Of a stretch of 50,217 nucleotides of DNA, positions 15,223 through 23,054 are shown piece by piece; positions within the stretch are counted from its first letter, which is position 1; each line of letters begins with the position of its first letter. Where the stretch lies: positions 1 to 50,217 of the forward strand of contig JAOPVX010000235.1 in assembly GCA_025965975.1 (NCBI GenBank). The letters are read 5' to 3'. The notes beneath the pieces were generated by a model that saw only the letters and a program-made list of their open reading frames with translations, ran no database searches and was not told where the DNA came from. The translations under genes were made by a program, and so were the position numbers. The DNA is from Mycobacterium sp. Lineage in GTDB: Bacteria > Actinomycetota > Actinomycetes > Mycobacteriales > Mycobacteriaceae.

Positions 15223-17085
15223 GTGTGGGCCAACCGTGTCCACTGTGCGCTCGGCGGGCTGGAGTCGATGAACATCGACGCGGATCGCATCGCCCTTCTG
15301 CAGGCGGTGGCGGCGCGGTTCGCGTCGCGCTTCGATCCGGACGATCGACTCTATGAAGGCGGCGAACCTCAATGGCATCACCGTGTCGATGAAGCGGTGG
15401 ACCGCCTCGTCGACCAAGGGGTGATCTCGCGGCGGACATCCCGGGCGGCCAGGACCAAACGCGCCGAAACAACCGAACCACCGTTGCGGCTGACCGCGAC
15501 CGGTAAGCGAAGTGTGGATGCGGCGTGCGCGCCGGCGATGGAACAGGCCGAGCGCACGCTGCCCACCACGCGTTCGACCGGCCAGGCCCCCGATAAGGAC
15601 CCCGTGCTAGGCGGTGTCTTGACACCGCCGCTGCGCAAAAAGTTCGTTCACGATCCCGATGCGGACGCCGAAACGCTGCAAGCGCTTCCGGATACCGAGC
15701 CGATCATGATCGAACTGAATCTGAACTACGCGGCCGGCGTCGCCGCGGCGGCGCAACAGGCGTTGTTCCTCTGGCACCTTGTCGGCGGCGCCGGCGAGCC
15801 GGATAAGCTCGCCGACCACTATCTCACCGGCGAGCTGTCCACCAGCCAGCTGGAGGCGATCGTGTCCGCCGATGCGGCGGCCGGCGATTGGCCGAAGCGG
15901 GCGATCTACCGCATCTGGCCCGACTTCCCCGCTCGCCCCCAGATCGATGCGTCCGGGGCAACCATCAAGGCACGTGCCGCGCAGCGGACGTTCGAGAGCT
16001 GCGGTGACGGGATCGTGTGGGCGGTCGTGGATTCCGGCATACAGGGCGACCATCCGCACTTCCTCGGATACCAGACCGTAGACCACCCATCGGTGAACGA
16101 TCTGCATCGAGACTTCACGGACGACAGCGACAACCCCCTTACCGACGAGGACGGGCACGGCACGCATGTCGCGGGCATCATCGCCGGAGGGCTGGAAAAG
16201 TGGAAGTCGTCTCCCCGCAAGGTGATTGCGACCGAGAAGCGATTCAACGTCGCCTCGCCGGACGATGGTTTCCCCATCATCGAGCCTCGCGCGGTTACCG
16301 ACATCGACCGCCTGGCCGGGATGGCCCCGCACGCGAAGCTGGTCAGCCTTAAGGTGCTCGGCGGAGGCGGAGACCGCAACACCCGGGTGAGCAAGGTGAT
16401 GCGTGCCCTGGCATACGTGCGCGAAAAGAATGCCGCCAGCGACACGGTCATGCGCATCCACGGCGTCAACTTGAGCCTGGGCTATGAGTTCGACGCGGAA
16501 TGGTATGCGTGCGGCCAGAGTCCGCTGTGCGTCGAGGTGGACAAGCTCGTGCGCTCAGGTGTCGTCGTTGTTGTCTCGGCGGGCAACACCGGGTATGTCA
16601 CCTTGAACCCCAAATTCGCCACCGACGTCACCAAGTTCAGTGCGGGCACGACAATCAACGATCCGGGCAACGCCGAACGCGCCATCACGGTCGGGTCGAC
16701 GCACCGCGATTCACCCCACACCTACGGCGTTTCCTACTTCTCCTCGCGGGGACCGACCGGAGACGGCCGCCACAAGCCCGATCTGGTCGCGCCGGGGGAG
16801 AGGATCACGTCGGCAGCAGCGGGCGCGAACCTGGAAATCGTGAAGCAGTCGAAGCCGGAAGGCTTTGACGGGGCGGCCGTCTACGTCGAGGAGAGTGGCA
16901 CCAGCATGGCAGCGCCGCACGTATCCGGCGCCATCGCCGCGTTTCTGTCCGTGCAGAAGGAGATGATCGGCCGTCCCGAAGAGGTCAAGCAGATCTTCGT
17001 ATCTTCGGCGATGTCTCTTGGCCGCGACCCCTCCTTCGAGGGCGCCGGCCTGGTCGATCTGCTGCGCGCTCTGCAATCCGTTTGA
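15181..17085 (+). CDS. Subtilisin-like (S8) serine protease
   Basis: About 634 residues from the first GTG of the 21-bp repeat. The triad is complete: Asp near 284 in VVDSGIQGDH, His near 326 in GHGTHVAG, Ser near 575 in SGTSMAAPH. The oxyanion Asn lies in SAGNTG. The first 270 residues have no mature-protease similarity that I recognise and may be a regulatory or pro-region. Between Asp and Ser there are insertions of the kind seen in intracellular bacterial subtilases. An open frame extends upstream to 15055 with a hydrophobic stretch (AVGVCTAAISLAGGAV), which could be a signal if translation starts earlier, but no start there has a good ribosome-binding site. It is cotranscribed with the 14222 gene and the hydrolase gene at 17109. 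Confidence 0.85.
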   Translation: MSTTDNDVSTTDNDVWANRVHCALGGLESMNIDADRIALLQAVAARFASRFDPDDRLYEGGEPQWHHRVDEAVDRLVDQGVISRRTSRAARTKRAETTEPPLRLTATGKRSVDAACAPAMEQAERTLPTTRSTGQAPDKDPVLGGVLTPPLRKKFVHDPDADAETLQALPDTEPIMIELNLNYAAGVAAAAQQALFLWHLVGGAGEPDKLADHYLTGELSTSQLEAIVSADAAAGDWPKRAIYRIWPDFPARPQIDASGATIKARAAQRTFESCGDGIVWAVVDSGIQGDHPHFLGYQTVDHPSVNDLHRDFTDDSDNPLTDEDGHGTHVAGIIAGGLEKWKSSPRKVIATEKRFNVASPDDGFPIIEPRAVTDIDRLAGMAPHAKLVSLKVLGGGGDRNTRVSKVMRALAYVREKNAASDTVMRIHGVNLSLGYEFDAEWYACGQSPLCVEVDKLVRSGVVVVVSAGNTGYVTLNPKFATDVTKFSAGTTINDPGNAERAITVGSTHRDSPHTYGVSYFSSRGPTGDGRHKPDLVAPGERITSAAAGANLEIVKQSKPEGFDGAAVYVEESGTSMAAPHVSGAIAAFLSVQKEMIGRPEEVKQIFVSSAMSLGRDPSFEGAGLVDLLRALQSV

Positions 17086-17108
17086 TCACAACCCGAGAGG
17101 ACACCGAC

Positions 17109-18446
17109 ATGACCCAAACCATCACCGCGCAGACACCCGCCCGCTTGGTCTTCGACAAGGACGGCGACGTCGACCCACAGACAATGGACGACGTGATCGA
17201 AGCGATTCGCGCGGCCGGCCTCACCGACCTGGTCGCGTTCTCGCACGGCTGGAACAACGACGAGGCGGCCGCGACGTCGTTGTACGGGAGGTGGTTCGGG
17301 CTGTTGGCCGCGCAGGTCGATGCCGGCCGCAAGATTGGCTACGTCGGGGTCCGCTGGCCCGCGGAGCTGTGGCGGGACGAACCCATACCCGACTTTGCCC
17401 CCTCGCCTGCGGCCGGTCATCAAGGGGCCGCCACCCTGGACGAAAAGCCCGTCATTCAGGCGGGCCCGCCCACCATCGATCCGGCCCAACTGGCCGATCT
17501 GAAAGAGATGTTCCCCAGCGGCAGCAAGCAGTTGGACACGATCGCCGACCTGCTTGCCCAGCCGGCCGGACCCGAAACAGCCGACAAACTGTTCGCCGCC
17601 ATGCGCGAGTTCAGTTCGGCGGCCGGTGTCGACTCCAGCGACGGCGAAGCCAAGCCGTCCAAGGAACCGGGAATGCTTGACGAGAAATGGGATCCCGGCG
17701 ACCTGTTCACGACCTTCGCCGACCGGCTCGCCGATGCCGGGGTCGAGTTCGGACACGGCGGCGGCGCAGCGGGTTTGGGTGACTTCGGGGCCAAGCTGTT
17801 AAACGGCGCGAAGGAGGCGCTGCGTCAGCTCACCTATTGGCAGATGAAGAATCGAGCCGGTGTGGTCGGACAGAATGGGCTCGGTCCGGCGATCGACCGG
17901 CTGGCCGGCGAGTTCCCCAACCTGCGTATCCACCTCATCGGGCACAGCTTCGGCGCCCGCCTGGTGTCCTTCGCGCTGGCCGGACTGCGCGAGTCGACGC
18001 CGTCTCCGGTCAAGACGGTCACCCTGCTGCAAGGCGCCTATTCCCGGTTCGCGTTCGGCCACGGCCTGCCGTTCGGCGGTAACGGTGCGCTGGATGGCAA
18101 GCTGGCGCGCATCGACGGGCCGCTCACCGTGTGCTTCTCCAGCCACGATGGCGCACTGAGCAACTTCTACCCCCTTGCCTCGGCGGCCGCGGGCGATGCC
18201 ACGGCAGGCGTCGAGGATCCGCTGGCGCGGTTCCGAGCGATGGGGCAGCTTGGCGCGTTCAATGTGGCGCCGCAAATGCTGGGCGCGGTCGGCGCGGCGT
18301 ATCCGTTCAAGGCCGGGGAGATACTCAACCTCGATGCCTCCGACGTCGTGATCGCGGGTGATTCTCCGTCGGGTGCGCACAGCGACATCTTTCATCCCGA
18401 GCTCGCCTGGGTGGTAGCGTCGGCCAGCGGTCTGAAGACCGCGTAG
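17109..18446 (+). CDS. Alpha/beta-hydrolase-fold protein
   Basis: A 445-residue protein whose ATG follows GAGAGGACACCGAC, 23 bp after the subtilase stop. The nucleophile elbow is GHSFGARL (Ser near 280). AFSHGWNND near residue 44 resembles the oxyanion strand (HG) of lipases and the DUF900-type hydrolases. About 150 residues of low-complexity linker separate the two, an unusually large insertion. There is no signal peptide. Pairing with a protease fits an intracellular hydrolytic operon; the substrate is unknown. Confidence 0.7.
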   Translation: MTQTITAQTPARLVFDKDGDVDPQTMDDVIEAIRAAGLTDLVAFSHGWNNDEAAATSLYGRWFGLLAAQVDAGRKIGYVGVRWPAELWRDEPIPDFAPSPAAGHQGAATLDEKPVIQAGPPTIDPAQLADLKEMFPSGSKQLDTIADLLAQPAGPETADKLFAAMREFSSAAGVDSSDGEAKPSKEPGMLDEKWDPGDLFTTFADRLADAGVEFGHGGGAAGLGDFGAKLLNGAKEALRQLTYWQMKNRAGVVGQNGLGPAIDRLAGEFPNLRIHLIGHSFGARLVSFALAGLRESTPSPVKTVTLLQGAYSRFAFGHGLPFGGNGALDGKLARIDGPLTVCFSSHDGALSNFYPLASAAAGDATAGVEDPLARFRAMGQLGAFNVAPQMLGAVGAAYPFKAGEILNLDASDVVIAGDSPSGAHSDIFHPELAWVVASASGLKTA

Positions 18447-18569
18447 CGCTATCCGGTTGTCCGCTAACCAATCCGGCGACTGGTCGGGCAGGCTTTGCGC
18501 ATCAGCGCGTGTTGTCGCGGTCTGTCGGCATGCCGTGGTGATCCCAGGACAAGACGGCAAACCGGATCG

Positions 18570-19094
18570 TCACAGCCAATGCCGCACGATTCGGGCGCCT
18601 CGAGTGACCGCAACAAACAGTGCGAAACCGCCGATGAGACTGGCCACGATGATCTCGACGTCCTGCGCCTGATCGATGGGCCAGGTAAGGCAGGAACTGA
18701 CCGCGACGGCGCCGGAACTGACGATGAACGCGGCAGCGTCGACGTACAGGTGCCGTCTTCCCGCTCGGTCGATCTCGGCGGAAACGGTCTTCGTCTCGGG
18801 CTCGCCGCCGAGATGCGGCAATCGGTGCCACATTTCGCCGAGTTGCCCGCGGATCAACGCAGCGAGGTGCTCTTTGCCGGAGACGTTGTCCGGCCACTCC
18901 TTGTATATTCCGATCAGTGCCTGCAATCGGTCCGACGGCGTTTTTCGCGCATTGAAGAAAGCGGCGAACGCCGCGATCGCGGCCCCGCAGACTGCAGCGA
19001 TCGGGGCGAGGAGGTCCTTCGACTGAGCCTCCCCCAAAAGGGCTGACACCACGAACACGCTCAAAAGTGTGTCACCGGATTTTCCGCCGGTCAT
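18570..19094 (-). CDS. Membrane protein with three predicted helices
   Basis: 174 residues from the ATG at 19094. Hydrophobic segments are near residues 30-50 (LLAPIAAVCGAAIAAFAAFF), 112-135 (DAAAFIVSSGAVAVSSCL) and 145-167 (IIVASLIGGFALFVAV). Between the first two lies a soluble stretch with the motif IYKEWPDNVSGKEHLAALI. No family is recognised. The ATG lies two bases downstream of palindrome 4, with no ribosome-binding site, so a leaderless message or a later start must be considered. Confidence 0.6.
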   Translation of the reverse strand: MTGGKSGDTLLSVFVVSALLGEAQSKDLLAPIAAVCGAAIAAFAAFFNARKTPSDRLQALIGIYKEWPDNVSGKEHLAALIRGQLGEMWHRLPHLGGEPETKTVSAEIDRAGRRHLYVDAAAFIVSSGAVAVSSCLTWPIDQAQDVEIIVASLIGGFALFVAVTRGARIVRHWL

Positions 19095-19096
19095 GC

Positions 19097-19108
19097 GTAG
19101 TTGACTAC
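19097..19108 (-). promoter_or_regulatory. Palindromic site 4 (GTAG-TCAA-CTAC on the minus strand), pointing left
   Basis: The minus-strand context is GAGTAGTCAACTACGCATG. The ATG of the flank is the first possible start of the membrane protein gene, so bound protein would sit directly on the start region. Confidence 0.7.
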
Positions 19109-19229
19109 TCGTCTTTGGGCGTTGTGCGCGCCAGGCGGGGTGCGGTAGCGCGGGCGTGAGGACTGCGCCGATGCGGCTCCGAATTAGCGCGGGCAAGCAA
19201 GCATCGCGGGCAGGCCGCTGCGGCCGGCG

Positions 19230-19937
19230 TCAGTGGAATTCGACCGGTCTGCCGTTCCAGTTGACGAGCGTCCAGCCGTCGGTCGGGTTTCCGGTGACCA
19301 CCACGTGCGCGGTATTCGGGAGCGGGTCGCTGGCCAGGGACATGTCGGGATTCTTGACCGTCATGAGAACCCAGTACAAGATCGCCAGCCCGTGAGAGAA
19401 CGCAACGGGATTCGTTTCGCCGCTGTCGTAAATGGTCTTGACTGCTTCGTTGAACCGCGACTGGAACTCGACGCCGGTTACCGATCCCGGGATGCGTGCA
19501 CTCCGGTCGCCGCGCAGCCACGCCACCGGCGCCGGGAACCTCGGCGCCGTTGCCTCGGGCAGTCCTTCGTTTTGGCCCGCCTCGATCTCCCGAAGGCCGG
19601 GCAATACCGTGACGGGCTCGTCGAGTGCCTGTGAAAGCGGCGCCGCGGTCTCCTGCGTGCGCACCATCGTTGACGCGTAAATCCCGTCGTAGGTGTTGAC
19701 GCTCAACTGATTGGCAGCATCAGCGGCCTGGCCGAAGCCGAAGGGGGTGATATCCGGACCCGGCACGGAGCTATCGATCACCCCCGCCGCATTCGCGGCG
19801 GACTGCGCATGACGGATGAAGGTCAAGACGATGGTGTGGTGGTCGGCAGCGTGCGCGCCGGCTGGGGCGTGAACGGGCGCGACGAGCAGCGTGGCAGCGG
19901 CCAGTAACGCTCCGAGCAACCGGGTGCGCGTTGACAT
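19230..19937 (-). CDS. Secreted histidine phosphatase (phosphoglycerate mutase-like)
   Basis: About 235 residues. The N-terminus is a signal peptide (STRTRLLGALLAAATLLVAP, then an AHA-type cleavage site). The catalytic RHG-type motif is FIRHAQSAAN, and later residues fit the fold: R in MVRTQET, E in LREIEAG and H in AFSHGLA. This superfamily hydrolyses phosphate esters through a phosphohistidine. The start is the ATG before STRTRL; a GTG three codons upstream is possible. It lies outside the palindrome-linked units and may be an ordinary resident gene. Confidence 0.85.
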   Translation of the reverse strand: MSTRTRLLGALLAAATLLVAPVHAPAGAHAADHHTIVLTFIRHAQSAANAAGVIDSSVPGPDITPFGFGQAADAANQLSVNTYDGIYASTMVRTQETAAPLSQALDEPVTVLPGLREIEAGQNEGLPEATAPRFPAPVAWLRGDRSARIPGSVTGVEFQSRFNEAVKTIYDSGETNPVAFSHGLAILYWVLMTVKNPDMSLASDPLPNTAHVVVTGNPTDGWTLVNWNGRPVEFH

Positions 19938-20143
19938 GAGGATCACAGACTAACCCGGCCTCGGCACATGCAGCTGACTTCTGCGCGGGCAGTCGCCGCG
20001 CAGAACGCCAGCGGCGAGCGCGCGACCACTAACGGCGATTCGGTCCTACAACTTCGCCGTCTAGGCCAGAATCAGGTGTACGAGGCGAACGCCGGGCTAC
20101 GCCGATGGGCAGGAACGGCCCGCGAAAGAAAGGGCGAAAGCAC

Positions 20144-20317
20144 ATGAGCGCCAAGACAGGAACCGTACTCACCTGTATCCATGAGGACTGTGGGTGCCGG
20201 GTCCGCGTAGAGGTCGAATGCGATTGCCCCGATGCCGGTGGCCCGTACCAATGCACCTGCGGAGCAGAAATGGTCGCCGTCGAGCAACCGGACAACGCTC
20301 CGGCCGGGGCCGGTTAA
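20144..20317 (+). CDS. mymT: Copper-binding metallothionein, MymT type
   Basis: 57 residues with seven cysteines (11, 16, 18, 26, 28, 37, 39) in the pattern CxxxxCxC, CxC, CxC, in the context TCIHEDCGCRVRVEV and YQCTCGAEM. This is close to the Mycobacterium tuberculosis metallothionein MymT, which binds Cu(I) and protects against copper. The ATG follows a purine-rich GAAAGGGCGAAAGCAC. I do not see an obvious RicR-type operator upstream. The neighbouring gene on the other strand encodes a predicted copper radical oxidase, so copper buffering may be functionally linked (inference). Confidence 0.85.
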   Translation: MSAKTGTVLTCIHEDCGCRVRVEVECDCPDAGGPYQCTCGAEMVAVEQPDNAPAGAG

Positions 20318-20398
20318 GCCACACCTTCACGACAACCATCGCGGACCGGATGGTTCGCGATGGCTCTCGCGTCTGTTGGGTGTTGATGATGAGGACGT

Positions 20399-22675
20399 CT
20401 ACGGAGTCGGTTGGCGGGCGCTGAAATGGCTGGCGACGGTCGGCGCGGACAGCGCAGTGTCGTAGACGGCGGCGTCTGCCAGGGTGCCGGCGTAGAAGTT
20501 GACGCCGGTTTGCAGAACGCCTAAGCGCAGTCCCGGCGCGGCGAACAACGGTTGGGTTCCGCCGTGTGCGGTGGCGACGCGTACCCCGTCGACGTACAGC
20601 GTCAGTTGACCGGAATGCTGGGTGCGGGTGAAAACCACATGATGCCAGGCGTCGTCGTTGAGGCCGGGCCCCGAGTGGATCGAGGTGTCCGGGTTGCCGG
20701 TGCCGGCCCAGACTTGACCGGAGGCGTCCAGTGAGATGCCGAAGTCGTCGGTCACACCGGCGACCTCGCCGTCGAGCAGGCCGGCGCCCTGCCACCATTG
20801 GGTGTTGCCGGTGCCGACCCCACCGCCGGGGCTGCGGAACCACACTTCCAGGGTGAAGTCGTTGCGGATGTCGCGCGGCACAATCGCGTAGTCGTCGGTG
20901 CCGTTGAAGCCGACCGCGGACCGCTGCGGTGGTCCGCTGGCGCCGAGCACCGGATGGTTCATATAGCTGCCGTGGTGGGTGCCGGCGATGTCGTAGACCA
21001 CGGTGCCTTTGGTCTCGGCCAGCGGCCAGTACGCGATCAGTCCGGGCGTGCCCAGCACGGCCTCGGCGTAGCTGTCGGTGGGTGTGGCGGCGGCGGGCGC
21101 CTTGGCCAGGTGCACCCAGTTGGCAACGGAGGGAACGCCGTTGGTGTTGGTGATGAACAGCATGTACCAGCCGGTTGGGGCGAGGTTGGGTTCGTCGGTG
21201 ACCTGCACTTGCACACCGGCGCCGTCACGCGCGGTGATGGGCAGGTCGACCAGGCGTTGGTTGGTGTTGAAGGAGTGGGTGGTGGCGCCGGGGCGGATCA
21301 GGCTGACATCACGCACGGTGGCCGCATCGGAGGTGGCGATGGTGACGCTTTGGCCGTACTGCCATTCGGTCGGTGCGGCATCGATGGTGGGGCGCGGTCC
21401 CCGTGTTGGGTCGAGGTAGGGCGGGGAGAAGATCTCCATCCGCATTTCTTCGTTCGGGTCGGGCGGTTCCCACGCGACCTGTTTGCCCTGCGCCGGGTTG
21501 CCGCAGGCGGTGACGACGCGTGCGTCGGGCAGCAGCAGCGCTACCGAGTGATACATCCGCACCACCGACGCCGCGGCGAGCTCGGTCCAGCCGCGTTCGG
21601 GATGGGCCGGGTCGAAGATCTCGGCGTGGTTGGTGCCTTGGGGCTTATTCTCCCTGTGCAGCGATCCGCCGGTGACCAGCACGGTGCGGTCGGGCAGCAG
21701 GGTGGCATTGACGTGGATGCGAGGCGAGTGCATATCCGGCACGCGATGGTAGGTCGGATTCGGTTCGGTGAAGTCGATGACATCGACGTTGGCGATCGCG
21801 TCGGCCTGCTCGCCGGGGGCGCCGCCGATGATCATGACCTTCTGGTCCTGGGCGGGCGGCAGCAGCACGCTGGCGCACTGGTCGCGGGCGTCGATGCGGG
21901 ACAGCCCTGCCACGTCGGTGACGTTGGCGGGACTTCGGGTCAGGTTCAGCCGCAGCGGTGCTTGCTGGGCGTCGTCTTGGTGACCGCCGGCGTAGAAGAC
22001 CGACCCGTCGGCGAGCAGGTACATATGCGCGTAGAGGGGAACCCCGCCAAATCCGGCTGGCATCGTCAATGTCTGCCAGTGGTCGGCATGGTGGAAGAAG
22101 GTCTCCAGGCTGGCGTTGCGGGCACCGTGCGCGTGCTCGTCGAAGCCTGCCGAGGCGAGCGCGCGCCCGTCGCCCAGAGTGATCACTGAGGGATACCAGC
22201 GGCCGTGCGCCATCGACCGGGTCACCGTCCACTTCGCGGTGGCCGGATCGAACAATAGGGTGTCGGTACGGCCGGCGAACGTTGTGCCCTGGCCCGGATA
22301 GCTTGCGGTGCCACCGGTGCACAGCACTTGACCGTCTTCGAGGACGGTCTCTCCGCCGCAGAAGAAGTCCAGCACCTTGCCCGCACCGTCACGCATGGTG
22401 TCGGGGTGCACGAAATTGGTGTCATGGCCCGGTGGCGGGGACACCGTGGGGTCCCACAGCACGCTGGTCCAGAATTTCAGCGCCGTATTGCCGAAGTTGG
22501 GGTCGGCGAAGCGGAAGGCGCTGTTGCCGGAGCCCGCCGCGAACAGCACCTTGCCGGTGTGCAGTAGCACCGCGTGTACGGCCAGCACCTCGGAGTGAAA
22601 CGGCAACAGCTCCCATTTGCCCTGAGTGCCAATAGCCGCCACGGCGGCCTCGGGTGCGGAAACAGAATCGGCCAT
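20399..22675 (-). CDS. Copper radical oxidase (galactose oxidase/GlxA-like) with C-terminal LamG domain
   Basis: A 758-residue protein. A seven-bladed kelch propeller spans about 20-420. It has the residues that build the galactose-oxidase site: Cys106 (FFCGGE) and Tyr161 (GRWYPS) for the thioether crosslink, Tyr375-His376 (MYHSVALLLPD) and His467 (THSFNTNQR). The last two are followed by the Ig-like DUF1929 domain (about 425-520). Residues from about 560 to the end form a concanavalin/LamG domain (AYWPLAE, GFNGTDDY, LEVWFRSPG, WHHVVFTR, LYVDGVR). No signal peptide is visible, unlike most family members. The ATG after GGTGGGGATC is chosen over one three codons earlier. Palindrome 5 lies 113 bp upstream. 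The substrate is unknown. Confidence 0.8.
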   Translation of the reverse strand: MADSVSAPEAAVAAIGTQGKWELLPFHSEVLAVHAVLLHTGKVLFAAGSGNSAFRFADPNFGNTALKFWTSVLWDPTVSPPPGHDTNFVHPDTMRDGAGKVLDFFCGGETVLEDGQVLCTGGTASYPGQGTTFAGRTDTLLFDPATAKWTVTRSMAHGRWYPSVITLGDGRALASAGFDEHAHGARNASLETFFHHADHWQTLTMPAGFGGVPLYAHMYLLADGSVFYAGGHQDDAQQAPLRLNLTRSPANVTDVAGLSRIDARDQCASVLLPPAQDQKVMIIGGAPGEQADAIANVDVIDFTEPNPTYHRVPDMHSPRIHVNATLLPDRTVLVTGGSLHRENKPQGTNHAEIFDPAHPERGWTELAAASVVRMYHSVALLLPDARVVTACGNPAQGKQVAWEPPDPNEEMRMEIFSPPYLDPTRGPRPTIDAAPTEWQYGQSVTIATSDAATVRDVSLIRPGATTHSFNTNQRLVDLPITARDGAGVQVQVTDEPNLAPTGWYMLFITNTNGVPSVANWVHLAKAPAAATPTDSYAEAVLGTPGLIAYWPLAETKGTVVYDIAGTHHGSYMNHPVLGASGPPQRSAVGFNGTDDYAIVPRDIRNDFTLEVWFRSPGGGVGTGNTQWWQGAGLLDGEVAGVTDDFGISLDASGQVWAGTGNPDTSIHSGPGLNDDAWHHVVFTRTQHSGQLTLYVDGVRVATAHGGTQPLFAAPGLRLGVLQTGVNFYAGTLADAAVYDTALSAPTVASHFSARQPTP

Positions 22676-22788
22676 GATCCCCACCTTTCCGGTGTTCGTT
22701 TCGCGGCGGTTCGCGTGGTGTGCGCTTTCCCCGCCAGCGGTGAGCCTTGGTGTCCTTATGCTCGCCGACCGGGTCGCCGTTTACATGC

Positions 22789-22800
22789 GTAGTGCACTAC
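22789..22800 (-). promoter_or_regulatory. Palindromic site 5 (GTAG-TGCA-CTAC), pointing left
   Basis: A perfect 12-bp palindrome; minus-strand context GAGTAGTGCACTACGCATG. It lies upstream of the copper radical oxidase gene, in the 379-bp divergent gap (22676-23054) that also holds site 6. Apart from the two sites I see no gene there. Confidence 0.7.
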
Positions 22801-22981
22801 TCGATCGCGAAGTCATGAAGTGCGGCGCCGCAGCGACGTTCGGCTGGGTCGGTATGGCATCGGATGCATCCCGCGTTCCGGCGGCGAGATTCACAGCATT
22901 CTCACAGCAAACAGCCAGCTTGAGTCTGCGGATGCCATTCCGCCACAACGTGGTTGGTGTCAGCTCGATCGCTGCAAACAG

Positions 22982-22993
22982 GTAGCGGACTAC
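22982..22993 (+). promoter_or_regulatory. Palindromic site 6 (GTAG-CGGA-CTAC), pointing right
   Basis: Context AGGTAGCGGACTACGCATG, nearly identical to site 3 on its left side. It lies 61 bp before the phospholipase D start. Confidence 0.7.
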
Positions 22994-23054
22994 GCATGTG
23001 GCCGGCGCGCCGAGCTTCGACGATATGCACATAACGGCTCGGGAGGAGACGGAC

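Noticed and set aside
20080-20105. GTAC...CTACGCCGATG upstream of mymT as a possible shared operator
   Set aside because: The spacer is about 15 bases instead of 4 and the arms are not symmetric.
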